Assembly: GCF_900141735.1 (NCBI RefSeq)
Contig: NZ_FQYO01000001.1
Span: 310,001-374,000 of the forward strand
DNA length: 64,000 nt
Reading direction: 5' to 3'
Source of the DNA: Wenxinia saemankumensis
Lineage (GTDB): Bacteria; Pseudomonadota; Alphaproteobacteria; Rhodobacterales; Rhodobacteraceae
The notes below the pieces were generated by a model. It did not search any database and was not told the DNA's origin. It was given only the letters and a program-made list of their open reading frames with translations. A program made the position numbers and the translations under genes. This document shows positions 1-8,245 of this stretch, one piece after another (the first letter of the stretch is position 1; each line of letters begins with the position of its first letter).

Positions 1-639
1 GAGGGCCATTTCGAGAGCCACCCGGAGGGCGCGCCGCTCTACCTCTTCGGCATTCCCGACCAGGAGGCGCAGGAGCTGCGCTACGCCGTCGGCATCCCCA
101 AGCTGTCCTCGCTGATCCTCGAGCACGACCTGAACGCGCCGATGGCCGGGCTCGACACGATCCCCCGGGACGAGCAGCCCCCGGTCTCCATCGTCTTCTG
201 GACCTTCCGGGTCATGGTGGGCCTCGGCTTCGCGATGCTGGGGATCGGCCTGTGGTCCGCCCTCGCCCGCTGGCGCGGGATGCTCTACGACAGTCCCTGG
301 CTGCACCGGACCTGCGTCGCCTTCGGCCCGGCCGGCTTCGTCGCCGTCCTCGCCGGATGGATCACGACCGAGGTGGGACGCCAGCCCTACACCGTCTACG
401 GGCTGATGCGGACCTCCGAGTCGCTCTCGCCCATCGACGCGCCCGCCGTCGCGACCTCGCTCGTCGCCTTCGTCATCGTCTACTTCTTCGTCTTCGGCGC
501 GGGCACCTGGTACATCCTGCGCATGATGTCGAAACCGCCGGGCACGAAGGATCTGGGCCTGCGCGACGGCCCGATCCGGACGGCCGGCATCACGCCCGGG
601 CCGACCGAGATCCGGCCCGACGCGATCCCGGGGGAATGA
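1..639 (+). CDS. cydA: Cytochrome bd-type quinol oxidase subunit I, C-terminal part
   Basis: The reading frame is open from the first base, so the gene starts outside the window; 212 C-terminal residues are present. The protein is a membrane subunit of the terminal oxidase that oxidises quinol and reduces oxygen to water. The visible part holds the conserved stretch GLDTIPRDEQPP, a membrane segment beginning VFWTFRVMVGLG, and the motif GWITTEVGRQP, whose Glu corresponds to the heme-b595-associated Glu of the family. Two more hydrophobic helices follow. The stop lies 2 bases before the best cydB start, so the two are translationally coupled. The DUF2474-type gene downstream favours the cyanide-insensitive (CioAB) subgroup. 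Heme ligands upstream of the window cannot be checked. Confidence 0.95.
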   Translation, partial: EGHFESHPEGAPLYLFGIPDQEAQELRYAVGIPKLSSLILEHDLNAPMAGLDTIPRDEQPPVSIVFWTFRVMVGLGFAMLGIGLWSALARWRGMLYDSPWLHRTCVAFGPAGFVAVLAGWITTEVGRQPYTVYGLMRTSESLSPIDAPAVATSLVAFVIVYFFVFGAGTWYILRMMSKPPGTKDLGLRDGPIRTAGITPGPTEIRPDAIPGE

Positions 640-641
640 TC

Positions 642-1655
642 ATGGGCGCCGAATTCGAGATCCTCGCCTTCACCTGGGCCGGCCTGATCGCCTTCGCCGT
701 CCTGGTCTACGTCATCCTCGACGGGTTCGACCTCGGCCTCGGGATCCTGTTCCCCTTCGGCGGCAGCCACCGGAACCGCGACGTGATGATGAATTCCGTC
801 GCCCCGGTCTGGGACGGGAACGAGACCTGGCTGATCCTGGGCGGCGGCGGTCTCTTCGCCGTCTTCCCGCTGGCCTATGCGGTGGTGATGCCGGCGCTCT
901 ACATGCCGATCCTGCTCATGCTGCTCGGCCTCGTCTTCCGCGGCGTCGCCTTCGAGTACCGCTGGCGCACGGTGCGCTGGCGGGGCGTCTGGGACGCCGC
1001 CTTCTTCGGCGGATCGGTGATCGCCGCGCTCTGCCAGGGGATCGCGCTCGGCGCGCTGGTCCAGGGGATCGAGGTCGAGGGTCGCGCCTATGCGGGCGGC
1101 TGGTTCGACTGGCTGACGCCCTTCTCGGCGATGACCGGCCTCGCCGTGCTCACCGGCTACGCCCTGCTCGGCGCGACCTGGCTGGTGATGAAGACGGAAG
1201 GGCCGCTGAACGCCCGGATGCGCGGCTTCGCCTGGCCGCTCGGCCTCGCCACGGTGGGCTTCGTGGGCCTCGTCAGCCTCTGGACCCCGTTCCTCGAAGG
1301 GGCCTATTTCGAGCGCTGGTTCTCGCTGCCTTTCTCGGTCTTCACGGTGCTGGTGCCGCTGCTGGTCGCGGGGCTCGCCGCCCTCTTCGTCCACGGGCTG
1401 CGCTCGGGGCATGACCGCACGCCCTTCCTCGCCGCGCTTGGCCTCTTCGTCGTGGCCTATGCGGGGATCGGGGTGTCGTTCTACCCGATGATGGTGCCGC
1501 CGGACATCACGATCTGGCAGGCGGCCGCGCCCGAATCCTCGCTCTGGTTCGCGCTGGTCGGCGCCGCGATCCTGATCCCGATCATCCTGGCCTACACGGC
1601 CTATGCCTACTGGGTCTTCCGCGGCAAGATCGACCCCGAGGAGGGCTATCATTGA
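642..1655 (+). CDS. cydB: Cytochrome bd-type quinol oxidase subunit II
   Basis: 337 residues, a normal length for CydB/CioB, the integral membrane partner of subunit I. The N-terminus carries the family signature DGFDLGLGILFPF and then WDGNETWLILGGG, the region that packs against the heme-bearing subunit. About eight or nine hydrophobic helices span the rest. I chose ATG 642 because GGGGA at 631-635 sits 6 bases upstream; ATG 636, which overlaps the cydA stop, would add two residues but has no room for a ribosome site. The stop overlaps a TTG start of the next small gene. Confidence 0.95.
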   Translation: MGAEFEILAFTWAGLIAFAVLVYVILDGFDLGLGILFPFGGSHRNRDVMMNSVAPVWDGNETWLILGGGGLFAVFPLAYAVVMPALYMPILLMLLGLVFRGVAFEYRWRTVRWRGVWDAAFFGGSVIAALCQGIALGALVQGIEVEGRAYAGGWFDWLTPFSAMTGLAVLTGYALLGATWLVMKTEGPLNARMRGFAWPLGLATVGFVGLVSLWTPFLEGAYFERWFSLPFSVFTVLVPLLVAGLAALFVHGLRSGHDRTPFLAALGLFVVAYAGIGVSFYPMMVPPDITIWQAAAPESSLWFALVGAAILIPIILAYTAYAYWVFRGKIDPEEGYH

Positions 1656-1759
1656 CCCCGCTGTGGAAGCGGCTGGGCTGGTTCGTCCTGATCTGGCTGG
1701 GCGGGGTCGGTCTGCTGACGGTGGTCGCCCTGATCATCCGCACGTGGCTCGGCGTCTGA
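1652..1759 (+). CDS. Small single-helix oxidase subunit, DUF2474 type
   Basis: A 35-residue protein too short for most gene finders. It begins at TTG 1652, overlapping the cydB stop (TTGA). It has the expected form: a short basic N-terminus (LTPLWKRLGW), one hydrophobic helix (FVLIWLGGVGLLTVVALII) and a short polar tail RTWLGV. DUF2474 proteins sit directly after cioB in alphaproteobacteria and are the likely counterpart of CydX, which stabilises the hemes of bd oxidase. The position, helix and overlap are seen; the stabilising role is inferred from CydX. Confidence 0.75.
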   Translation: MTPLWKRLGWFVLIWLGGVGLLTVVALIIRTWLGV

Positions 1760-1785
1760 CGGCTGCCCGTACCCGGTTGGGCGCA

Positions 1786-1810
1786 GGGTCGGGGCATCTT
1801 CGCCCCGCCC
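1786..1810. terminator. Hairpin between convergent cyd and cox operons
   Basis: GGG-T-CGGGGC, a 6-base loop ATCTTC, then GCCCCGCCC: a 9-bp stem with one bulged base in the 60-bp gap between two converging operons. There is no T run. It could serve both strands as a terminator. Confidence 0.45.
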
Positions 1811-1819
1811 CCACGATCC

Positions 1820-2611
1820 TCAGGCGGCGTCGGCGACGCCGCGCCTCGTCATCACCCCGATGAGATGCGCCCGGTAGGCCGGCGTGCCGTGCAGGTCCGA
1901 GATCAGCCCCTCGGACGGATGCGACAGCCCCGCGACCGCCTCGGCCGACCATCCGGCCGACAGCGCCTCCTCGGCCTCGCTCCAGCGGAACACCCCGTCC
2001 TCGCCCGCCCCGGTCACCGCGACGCGCGCGCCCTCCCCGGTCCGCGCGACGAAGACGCCGACGAGGGGGAAGCGCGAGGCCGGCTGCGCGAACTTCTGGT
2101 AGCTCGAGGCCGCCGGGACCGGGATCCGGATCCGGACGATGATCTCCCCCTCCTCCAGCGCCGTGGCGAACAGCCCCTGGAAGAAATCGGCGGCCGCGAT
2201 CTCGCGCCGGTCGGTGACGATCGTCGCCCCGGTCGCCAACGCCATCGACGGATAGCAGGCCGAGGGGTCGTTGTTGGCGAGGCTGCCGCCCATCGTGCCG
2301 CGGTTGCGCACCGCCGGATCGCCGATCTGCCGCGCCATCATGGCGAGGCCGCGAAAGCCCGCCTCCTCCGCCGCGGCCGCGATCTCGCCATGCGTGGCGC
2401 CGCCGCCCACGACCAGCGCGTCGCCCTCGCGGGTGACGCCCTTGATCTCGTCGATCGCGGACAGGCTCACCAGCTTCTCCGGCATGGCGAGCCGCTGCTT
2501 GAGCGAGGGGATCAGCGTCTGCCCGCCCCCCAGCGCCTGCGCGCCCTCGTCCTTCAGCGCCGCGACCGCCGCGCTCAGCTCGGTCGGCCGCTCGATCTCG
2601 AATGCGTACAT
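1820..2611 (-). CDS. CO-dehydrogenase-like medium subunit, FAD-binding
   Basis: 263 residues, CoxM/CutM family. This subunit carries FAD between the iron-sulfur subunit and the electron acceptor in molybdenum hydroxylases. The two FAD-binding signatures are clear: GGGQTLIPSLKQR near residues 28-40 and RNRGTMGGSLANNDP near 102-116. The C-terminal CODH-type domain follows. It is the last gene of a small-large-medium order on the minus strand. The start at 2611 gives the usual N-terminus MYAFEIERPT, with GGAGGGACGAG just upstream. The form II type of the large subunit means the substrate need not be CO. With the large subunit broken upstream, this gene may have no partner. Confidence 0.93.
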   Translation of the reverse strand: MYAFEIERPTELSAAVAALKDEGAQALGGGQTLIPSLKQRLAMPEKLVSLSAIDEIKGVTREGDALVVGGGATHGEIAAAAEEAGFRGLAMMARQIGDPAVRNRGTMGGSLANNDPSACYPSMALATGATIVTDRREIAAADFFQGLFATALEEGEIIVRIRIPVPAASSYQKFAQPASRFPLVGVFVARTGEGARVAVTGAGEDGVFRWSEAEEALSAGWSAEAVAGLSHPSEGLISDLHGTPAYRAHLIGVMTRRGVADAA

Positions 2612-2670
2612 CTCGTCCCTCCTTGGGGGGCCATCCCCCCGGGGCCCGGACCGCGCCCGCGGCCCTCCCC

Positions 2671-2720
2671 TTATCTTGCCTCAAATACTCCCGGAGGTCC
2701 GGGGGCGGGAGCCCCCGGCC
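2671..2720. repeat. Dispersed intergenic element, copy 1
   Basis: A constant tail (TTGCCTCAAATACTCCCGG at 2676-2694, and 24 bases identical to copy 2 from 2671) next to a hairpin CCGGGGGC-GGGA-GCCCCCGG at 2699-2718. It lies between the large- and medium-subunit genes. Similar tail-plus-hairpin elements occur between genes in many Rhodobacterales. It probably works as an mRNA end or processing signal. Confidence 0.7.
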
Positions 2721-2728
2721 TTGCCCGC

Positions 2729-5154
2729 TCAGAGCGACCGCCCCTCCGCGCTTTCGGACGATCCCGCCGCCGGTTGCGCCGCCCCCTCGTTCGGGCGGGC
2801 CCCCGCCATCGCCGCCCAGACCCGCGACGGCGACAGCGGCATGTCGATATGCGCCACATCGTGCCCCGCCGCGTTCAGCGCGTCCAGAACCGCGTTCACC
2901 ACGGCCGGGGGCGAGCCGATGGCCCCCGCCTCGCCGCAGCCCTTCACTCCCAGGGGATTGTGCGTGCAGGGCGTCTGGCACGACGCGCTGTCCACGGTGA
3001 AGTTCGGCAGGGCATCGGCCCGCGGCATGGCGTAGTCCATGTAGCTGGCCGAGATCAGCTGGCCCTCGGCATCGTAGGCGCAGTTCTCCATCAGCGCCTG
3101 CCCGATCCCCTGCGCGAGGCCGCCATGCACCTGCCCCTCCACGATCATCGGGTTCACCACGTTGCCGAAATCGTCCACGGCGGTGAACCGCTCGATCGTG
3201 ACCGCGCCGGTCTCGGGATCGACCTCCACCTCGCAGGCATAGGCGCCGGAGGGATAGGTAAAGTTCGCCGGATCGTAGAAGGCCGTCTCCTCCAGCCCCG
3301 GCTCGATATCCTCGAGCGGGTAGTTGTGCGGCACGTAGGCGGCGAGGCAGACATCCCCCCAGGCCACCGACTTGTCGGTGCCGGCGACGCTGAACTTTCC
3401 GTCCTTCAGCTCGATGTCCCCGTCCGAAGCCTCCATCAGGTGGGCCGCGATCTTCCTCGCCTTGTTGATGACCTTCTCGGCCGCACGGACCATGGCCGAG
3501 CCTCCGACCGCGAGCCGTAGGTGCCCATGCCCATCGGGGTCCGGGCGGTGTCGCCATGCACGATCTCCACCTGGTCCTCGCCGATGCCGATCATCTCGGC
3601 GATCACCTGCGCGAAGGTGGTCTCGTGCCCCTGCCCGTGCGAATGCGAGCCGGTCATCACGACGAGGCCGCCGGTCGCGTTCACCCGGACGGTCGCGCTC
3701 TCGTAGAGGCCCGCCCGCGCGCCGAGCTGCCCGACGAGGTTGCTCGGCGCGATGCCGCAGGCCTCGATGTAGCAGTTCATGCCGAAGCCGCGCAGCCTGC
3801 CCTTCGCCTTGGACGCCACGCGCCGCGCCTCGAATCCGGCCACGTCGGCCAGTTCCTTCAGGCGGTCCAGCGTCGCGTTGTAATCGCCGGTATCGTATTC
3901 CACCGCGACCGGCGTGGCATAGGGAAATTCGGTGATGAAGTTCTGCCGGCGCAGCTCCATCGGATCCACGCCGAGCTCGCGCGCCGCCTTGTCGATGACG
4001 CGCTCCAGCTGGTAGGTCGCCTCCGGCCGCCCCGCCCCGCGATAGGCGTCCACCGGCACGGTGTTGGTGAAGACGGCCTTCACGTTCACGTAGATCAGCG
4101 GCGTCCGGTAGTTCCCCGCCATCAGCGTCCCGTGGAGCCATGTCGGCACGCTCGGCGCGAAGGTCGACAGATAGGCCCCCATGTTCGCGTGGGTCTCGGT
4201 CCGCAGCGCGGTGAAGTTGTTCTCCGCATCCAGGGCCAGCTCGATCTTCGTCACGTGGTCGCGCCCGTGGGCATCGGACATGAAGGCCTCGGACCGGGTC
4301 GAGGTCCACTTGACCGGCCGCCGCAGCTCCTTCGCCGCGAAGGTGCAGAACGCCTCCTCGGCATAGTGGAAGATCTTCGTCCCGAAGCCGCCGCCCACAT
4401 CGGGCGCCACGACCCGCAGCTTGTGCTCGGGAATGCCGAGGACGAAGGCCCCCATCAGCAGCCGGATCACGTGCGGGTTCTGGCTGGTGGTGTAGAGCGT
4501 CGATTCCCCCGAATGCGAGGCGTAATCCCCCACCGCCACGCGCGGCTCCATCGGGTTCGCCACCAGGCGGTTGTTCACCAGCTCCAGCGTGGTGACATGC
4601 GCCGCCTCGCGGATCGCCTTGTCGACCGCCTCGCGGTTGTCCTCGACGAAGCCCCAGTCGTAGCAGAGATTGTCCTTCAGATCGTCATGGACCTTCGGCG
4701 CGCCCTCCTGCAGCGCCGCCTTCATGTCGATCACCGCCGGCAGCGCCTCGATGTCGAGCTCGATCGCCTCGGCCGCGTCGCGGGCCTGGGCCCGGCTCTC
4801 CGCCACCACCGCGCAGATCGGATCGCCCACGTGACGGACCTTGCCCTGCGCCAGGACCGGATGCGCCGGCTCCTGCATCGGGTTGCCCTGCCGGTCGGTG
4901 ATCTGCCAGCCGCAGGGGATCGAGCCGATCCCCTCGAAATCCTTGCCGGTGAAGATCCGGACCACTCCCGGCATCGCCTCCGCCGCCGCGGTGTCGATCC
5001 CCCTGATCCGCCCATGCGCCACGTCCGAGCGCAGGAAATGCACATGCGCCTGGCCCGCCAGGTTGATGTCGTCGGTATACTGGCCCTGGCCGGTCAGGAA
5101 GCGGACGTCTTCCCGCCGCTTCGAACTCGCACCGATCCCGTGATCCTTGGGCAT
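2729..5154 (-). pseudogene. Form II CO-dehydrogenase-like large subunit, frameshifted
   Basis: Molybdopterin-binding catalytic subunit of the xanthine dehydrogenase/CoxL family, about 811 residues if repaired. The first part starts at ATG 5154 after a strong GGAGGAGGGG. It holds GGGFG (residues 254-258) and AYRGAGR (370-376), the active-site loop of form II enzymes; form I CO dehydrogenases have AYxCSFR. The frame breaks after GTYGSRS. The rest continues in another frame from LAVGGSAM to the stop at 2729, including the conserved GCGEAGAIG with the catalytic Glu. The break is at 3505-3514: adding one more CTCGCGGTCG on the coding strand restores [15 protein letters not shown] exactly. So a 10-bp direct repeat was probably collapsed, in the genome or in the assembly. 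As written, the protein would lack its C-terminal third. Confidence 0.88.
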
Positions 5155-5220
5155 GCGCCCCTCCTCCCTGTGACGTTCCACCGGGACGGCACCCAGCCTC
5201 CGAGGCCCCCGTTCCCGCTC

Positions 5221-5280
5221 TTATCTTGCCTCAAATACTCCCGGGGGGAGCCGGAGGCGTGGGGGGCGGAGCCCCCCGCC
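5221..5280. repeat. Dispersed intergenic element, copy 2
   Basis: The same 24-base tail as copy 1 (5221-5244), then a hairpin GGGGGGC-GGA-GCCCCCC at 5261-5277. It lies between the small- and large-subunit genes, so both gaps of this operon carry the element in the same orientation. Confidence 0.7.
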
Positions 5281-5322
5281 GGGTCCGCCCGGACCCGGGC
5301 GGAGCCGATTCCGGTCGGTTCG

Positions 5323-5808
5323 CTACTCGGCCGCGACCGGGGCGACCTCCTGCCCCGACGCCGCCATCACCGCCTTGACGATGTTCTGGTAGCCCGTGCA
5401 GCGGCAGAGATTGCCCTCGAGGTAATGGCGGACCTCGCTCTCGGTGGGCTTGGGGTTCTCCTCCAGCAGCGCGGTCGCGCTCATCACCATGCCGGGCGTG
5501 CAGAAGCCGCATTGCAGGCCGTGATAATCGCGGAAGGCCTGCTGCACGGCGCTGAGCGTGCCGTCCTTGCCGGCGATCCCCTCGATCGTCGTGACCTCGG
5601 CGCCCTCGGCCTCGGCGGCGAACATGGTGCAGGCCTTCACCGCCTTCCCGTTCACGTGGACCACGCAGGCGCCGCATTGCGACGTGTCGCAGCCGACATG
5701 GGTTCCGGTGAGCTTCAGCCCCTCGCGCAGGAACTCGACGAGCAGGGTGCGCCCCTCGATCTCGCCGCTGCGCTCTGTGCCGTTCACCTTCATCGAGACC
5801 TGTGGCAT
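5323..5808 (-). CDS. CO-dehydrogenase-like small subunit, 2x[2Fe-2S]
   Basis: 161 residues, CoxS family. It passes electrons from the molybdenum site to FAD through two iron-sulfur clusters. The N-terminal plant-type ferredoxin cluster uses Cys40, Cys45, Cys48 and Cys60 ([10 protein letters not shown] and later KAC). The C-terminal helical domain supplies Cys100 and Cys103 (LQCGFCTPG) and Cys135 and Cys137 (LCRCTGYQ). All eight ligands are present. The start [10 protein letters not shown] at 5808 follows GGGGAGGAACGCG. It is the first gene of the operon. Confidence 0.95.
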   Translation of the reverse strand: MPQVSMKVNGTERSGEIEGRTLLVEFLREGLKLTGTHVGCDTSQCGACVVHVNGKAVKACTMFAAEAEGAEVTTIEGIAGKDGTLSAVQQAFRDYHGLQCGFCTPGMVMSATALLEENPKPTESEVRHYLEGNLCRCTGYQNIVKAVMAASGQEVAPVAAE

Positions 5809-6050
5809 CGCGTTCCTCCCCGGGCGGGGCCCTGCAGGCGGCCCGCCTTTCCTGTCGTTCCCTCGCGCCCCCGACGAGGGGGCAATCCTCGGCGCCACGC
5901 TAGCGCGGGCCGCCGGGCGCAGGATACGCGACCAAGGTCGGCATGGCCACGCCCCGGCGCACCTCCCGGCCGGGGCCGCCCCGCCGGACCCGACGGAAGC
6001 CGGCGGCCCGCGCCGGGGCCGGCGCGGCCGGCCCGGCCGACGCCGCACCG

Positions 6051-6130
6051 GCCCGCCACGGGGACCCGCCGCCGCGCCCCGGTTGCAGGGGCCCGCCACG
6101 GGGACCCGCCGCCGTGTCCCGGTTGCAGGG
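6051..6130. repeat. 40-bp tandem duplication
   Basis: Two adjacent 40-base units, 6051-6090 and 6091-6130, both beginning GCCCGCCACGGGGACC and ending CGGTTGCAGGG. They differ at only a couple of bases near CGCGCC/CGTGTC. The unit is not a multiple of three and the region is not coding. Confidence 0.85.
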
Positions 6131-6239
6131 CCGGCGCCCGGGCTCGCCCCGGGACGGGCGCGGGGTGGTCCGGCGGGCGACGCGCGCCCCGCCTCCGACA
6201 TTGGTGCCGCTGGGCGCGCGCGCCCTCCTCCCCTAGTCT

Positions 6240-6270
6240 GGCAGGCGCGCCGGCCTGCGGCGTGCCTGCC
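6240..6270. promoter_or_regulatory. Inverted repeat upstream of response regulator
   Basis: GGCAGGC (6240-6246) and GCCTGCC (6264-6270), separated by 17 bases and ending 15 bases before the regulator start. It may be a protein-binding site or a leader hairpin around the ribosome site. Only the symmetry is seen. Confidence 0.4.
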
Positions 6271-6285
6271 GGAGCCCGCACCGCC

Positions 6286-6954
6286 ATGCCCGATCCCGCC
6301 CGTTTCGCCCGCGCCCTGATCGTCGACGATCACCCGCTCTTCTGCGACGCGCTGGCGCTCACGCTGAAATCCGTCGCCGGTCTCGGCGCGAGCGAGAGCG
6401 CGCCGACCCTCGGCGCGGCCCTCGCCCGGATCGAGGGGCCGGGACCGGCGCTCGACCTGATCGTGCTGGATCTCGACCTGCCCGACGTGACCGGGCTGGA
6501 GGGGCTGGCGCGGATGCGCGGCGCGGCGCCGCTCGTGCCGCTGATCGTCGTCTCCTCGATGACCGAACCGCAGCTCGTCGCAGCCGCCATCCGCGCCGGG
6601 GCGCGGGGCTTCGTGCCCAAGCATTCCCCGCGCGAGACCTTCCGCGCCGCCCTTGCCGCCATCGCGGCGGGGGGGCGCTGGGTGCCCGAGGGGGTCGACA
6701 TCGACGACGCCGCCCCCGGCGCGCAGGAGGAGGCGATGGGCCGGATGGCCTCGCTCACCCGGCAGCAGGCGCGGATCCTCGAGCTGATCTGCGAGGGCAA
6801 GCTGAACAAGCAGATCGCCTTCGACCTCGACATCGCCGAGGCGACGGTGAAGGCGCATGTCACCTCGATCCTGCGCAAGCTCGGCGTGCAGAGCCGCACC
6901 CAGGCGGTCCTGCTCGCGCGGCAGGTCAGCTTCGACGCCTTCGCCGCTGGCTGA
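6286..6954 (+). CDS. LuxR/FixJ-type response regulator (NarL family)
   Basis: 222 residues: an N-terminal receiver domain and a C-terminal helix-turn-helix. The receiver has the acidic pair in LIVDDHPLF, the phosphoacceptor Asp in [10 protein letters not shown] and the Lys in FVPKHSPRE. The output domain begins [15 protein letters not shown] and contains [19 protein letters not shown], a typical LuxR-type HTH. The next genes on the same strand are a NosP-type FIST protein and a PAS histidine kinase without its own receiver. This regulator is therefore the likely phosphorylation target, as ErdR-like regulators are in related sets. The start is set by the conserved receiver N-terminus. Confidence 0.92.
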   Translation: MPDPARFARALIVDDHPLFCDALALTLKSVAGLGASESAPTLGAALARIEGPGPALDLIVLDLDLPDVTGLEGLARMRGAAPLVPLIVVSSMTEPQLVAAAIRAGARGFVPKHSPRETFRAALAAIAAGGRWVPEGVDIDDAAPGAQEEAMGRMASLTRQQARILELICEGKLNKQIAFDLDIAEATVKAHVTSILRKLGVQSRTQAVLLARQVSFDAFAAG

Positions 6955-7099
6955 GCGCGCCCGCCCGTCGCCCTCCCGCCGGCCCCGCTGCGGCCCGTCC
7001 CCCCTGCCTGTCCCGCGTCCTGGCCGCCGGCCTGACCCCGGCTTGTGCGCGGCCGCGCAGCCCCGCTACGCTGCCGGACGGGGAAGCGGCGGAGGCGCG

Positions 7100-8245
7100 A
7101 TGCGGCAGGCGGTGGAGGATGGCGGACTCGTCCGCTCGGCCGAGATGCCGGCGCGGGATTCCCGCGCGGCCGCCCGGCTGGCCGCAGCGCTCGGCCCCGG
7201 GCCCTTCGGCCTCGTCGCGGTCTTCGCGCCCCCCGCCGCGGACTTCGCCGCCCTCATGACCGGGCTCGCCGCCGCCCTGCCCGGCGCGCCGCTGATCGGC
7301 TGCACCACGGCGGGCGAGATCGGCGCGGGGGGCTATGTCGAGGACACGATCCTCGCCCTCGCCCTGCCGGCGGCGCATTTCGCGGCCAGGACGATCCCGC
7401 TGCCCGACCTCGCCGCCCCGATCCCGCCCAGGACCCTGGCCGAGGTGGTGCGCGCCCGCTCCGCCGCCGATCCCGCCCGGCCCCATGCCTTCGCCTTCCT
7501 CGTCGTCGACGGCCTGTCGCGGCGCGAGGACGCGCTGGTCGCCGCCCTCGCCCCCGCGCTGGGGCCGGTGCCGCTCTTCGGGGGCTCGGCCGGGGACGGC
7601 ACCCGGTTCGAGCGGACGCTGGTCGCCGCGGGGGCCGAGACGATCCCCGGCGGCGCGGTCCTCGCCGTGATCCGCACCGATTGCCCGGTCCGGGTCTTCT
7701 CGCTCGACCACCTGCGCCCCTCGACGCGGCGGATGGTCGTGACCGATGCCGATCCCGCGCGGCGTCTCGTGCGGCGGATCAACGGAGAGCCGGCGGCGCG
7801 CGAATATGCCCGCCTGCTGGGCAAGGATCCGGGCCAGCTCTCCACCTTCACCTTCGCCGCGCACCCGGTCGTGGTCCGTCTCGGCGGGGCGCATCACGTG
7901 CGGGCGATCCAGCGCGTCACCCCGGAGGGGGAGCTGGTCTTCTTCTCGGCCATCGACGAGGGCCTCGTCCTGACGCTGGCCGAGGCCGAGGACATGGTCG
8001 CCCATCTCGACCGGTCCCTCGCGCGGCTGGGCGAGGGCGGCGCGCCCGCCGCGATCTGGGCCTGCGACTGCATCCTGCGCCGGGTCGAGGCGCGGGAATC
8101 GCAGGCCCTGCCCGCCCTCGGCCGGGTGCTCGCGCGGCACCGGGTGCGCGGCTTCTCGACCTATGGCGAACAGATCAACGGGCTGCACGTGAACCAGACG
8201 ATGACCGGCGTCGCGATCTACCCCCCGCCGGGGGCCGGGGCATGA
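7100..8245 (+). CDS. FIST-domain sensor protein, NosP type
   Basis: 381 residues with FIST N and FIST C domains: GCTTAGEIG and the SLFGGSAGDG-like segment PLFGGSAGDGTRF in the first half, then CDCILRRVEA and FSTYGEQINGLHVNQT near the C-terminus. GGAGG lies directly upstream of ATG 7100. In Pseudomonas aeruginosa and other proteobacteria, FIST proteins encoded beside a histidine kinase are NosP: heme proteins that bind nitric oxide and inhibit the partner kinase. Here the gene overlaps the kinase gene by 4 bases (ATGA), the same arrangement. The NO-sensing role is inferred from that context and from the length; heme binding cannot be read from the sequence alone. Confidence 0.85.
   Translation: MRQAVEDGGLVRSAEMPARDSRAAARLAAALGPGPFGLVAVFAPPAADFAALMTGLAAALPGAPLIGCTTAGEIGAGGYVEDTILALALPAAHFAARTIPLPDLAAPIPPRTLAEVVRARSAADPARPHAFAFLVVDGLSRREDALVAALAPALGPVPLFGGSAGDGTRFERTLVAAGAETIPGGAVLAVIRTDCPVRVFSLDHLRPSTRRMVVTDADPARRLVRRINGEPAAREYARLLGKDPGQLSTFTFAAHPVVVRLGGAHHVRAIQRVTPEGELVFFSAIDEGLVLTLAEAEDMVAHLDRSLARLGEGGAPAAIWACDCILRRVEARESQALPALGRVLARHRVRGFSTYGEQINGLHVNQTMTGVAIYPPPGAGA

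Larger units (their letters stand above)
5809..6285. other. Divergent intergenic region, no gene seen
   Basis: A 477-bp gap between coxS (leftward) and the response regulator gene (rightward). It contains no convincing coding sequence. It holds the 40-bp tandem duplication at 6051-6130 and an inverted repeat just before the regulator start. Promoters for both directions are expected here but I cannot place them. Confidence 0.6.

Noticed and set aside
252-1655. A longer 467-residue reading starting well inside cydA
   Set aside because: The first 128 codons are cydA read in another frame; CydB itself starts at 642.
2729-5154. True CO dehydrogenase (form I)
   Set aside because: The active-site loop reads AYRGAGR, the form II type, and the gene is frameshifted.
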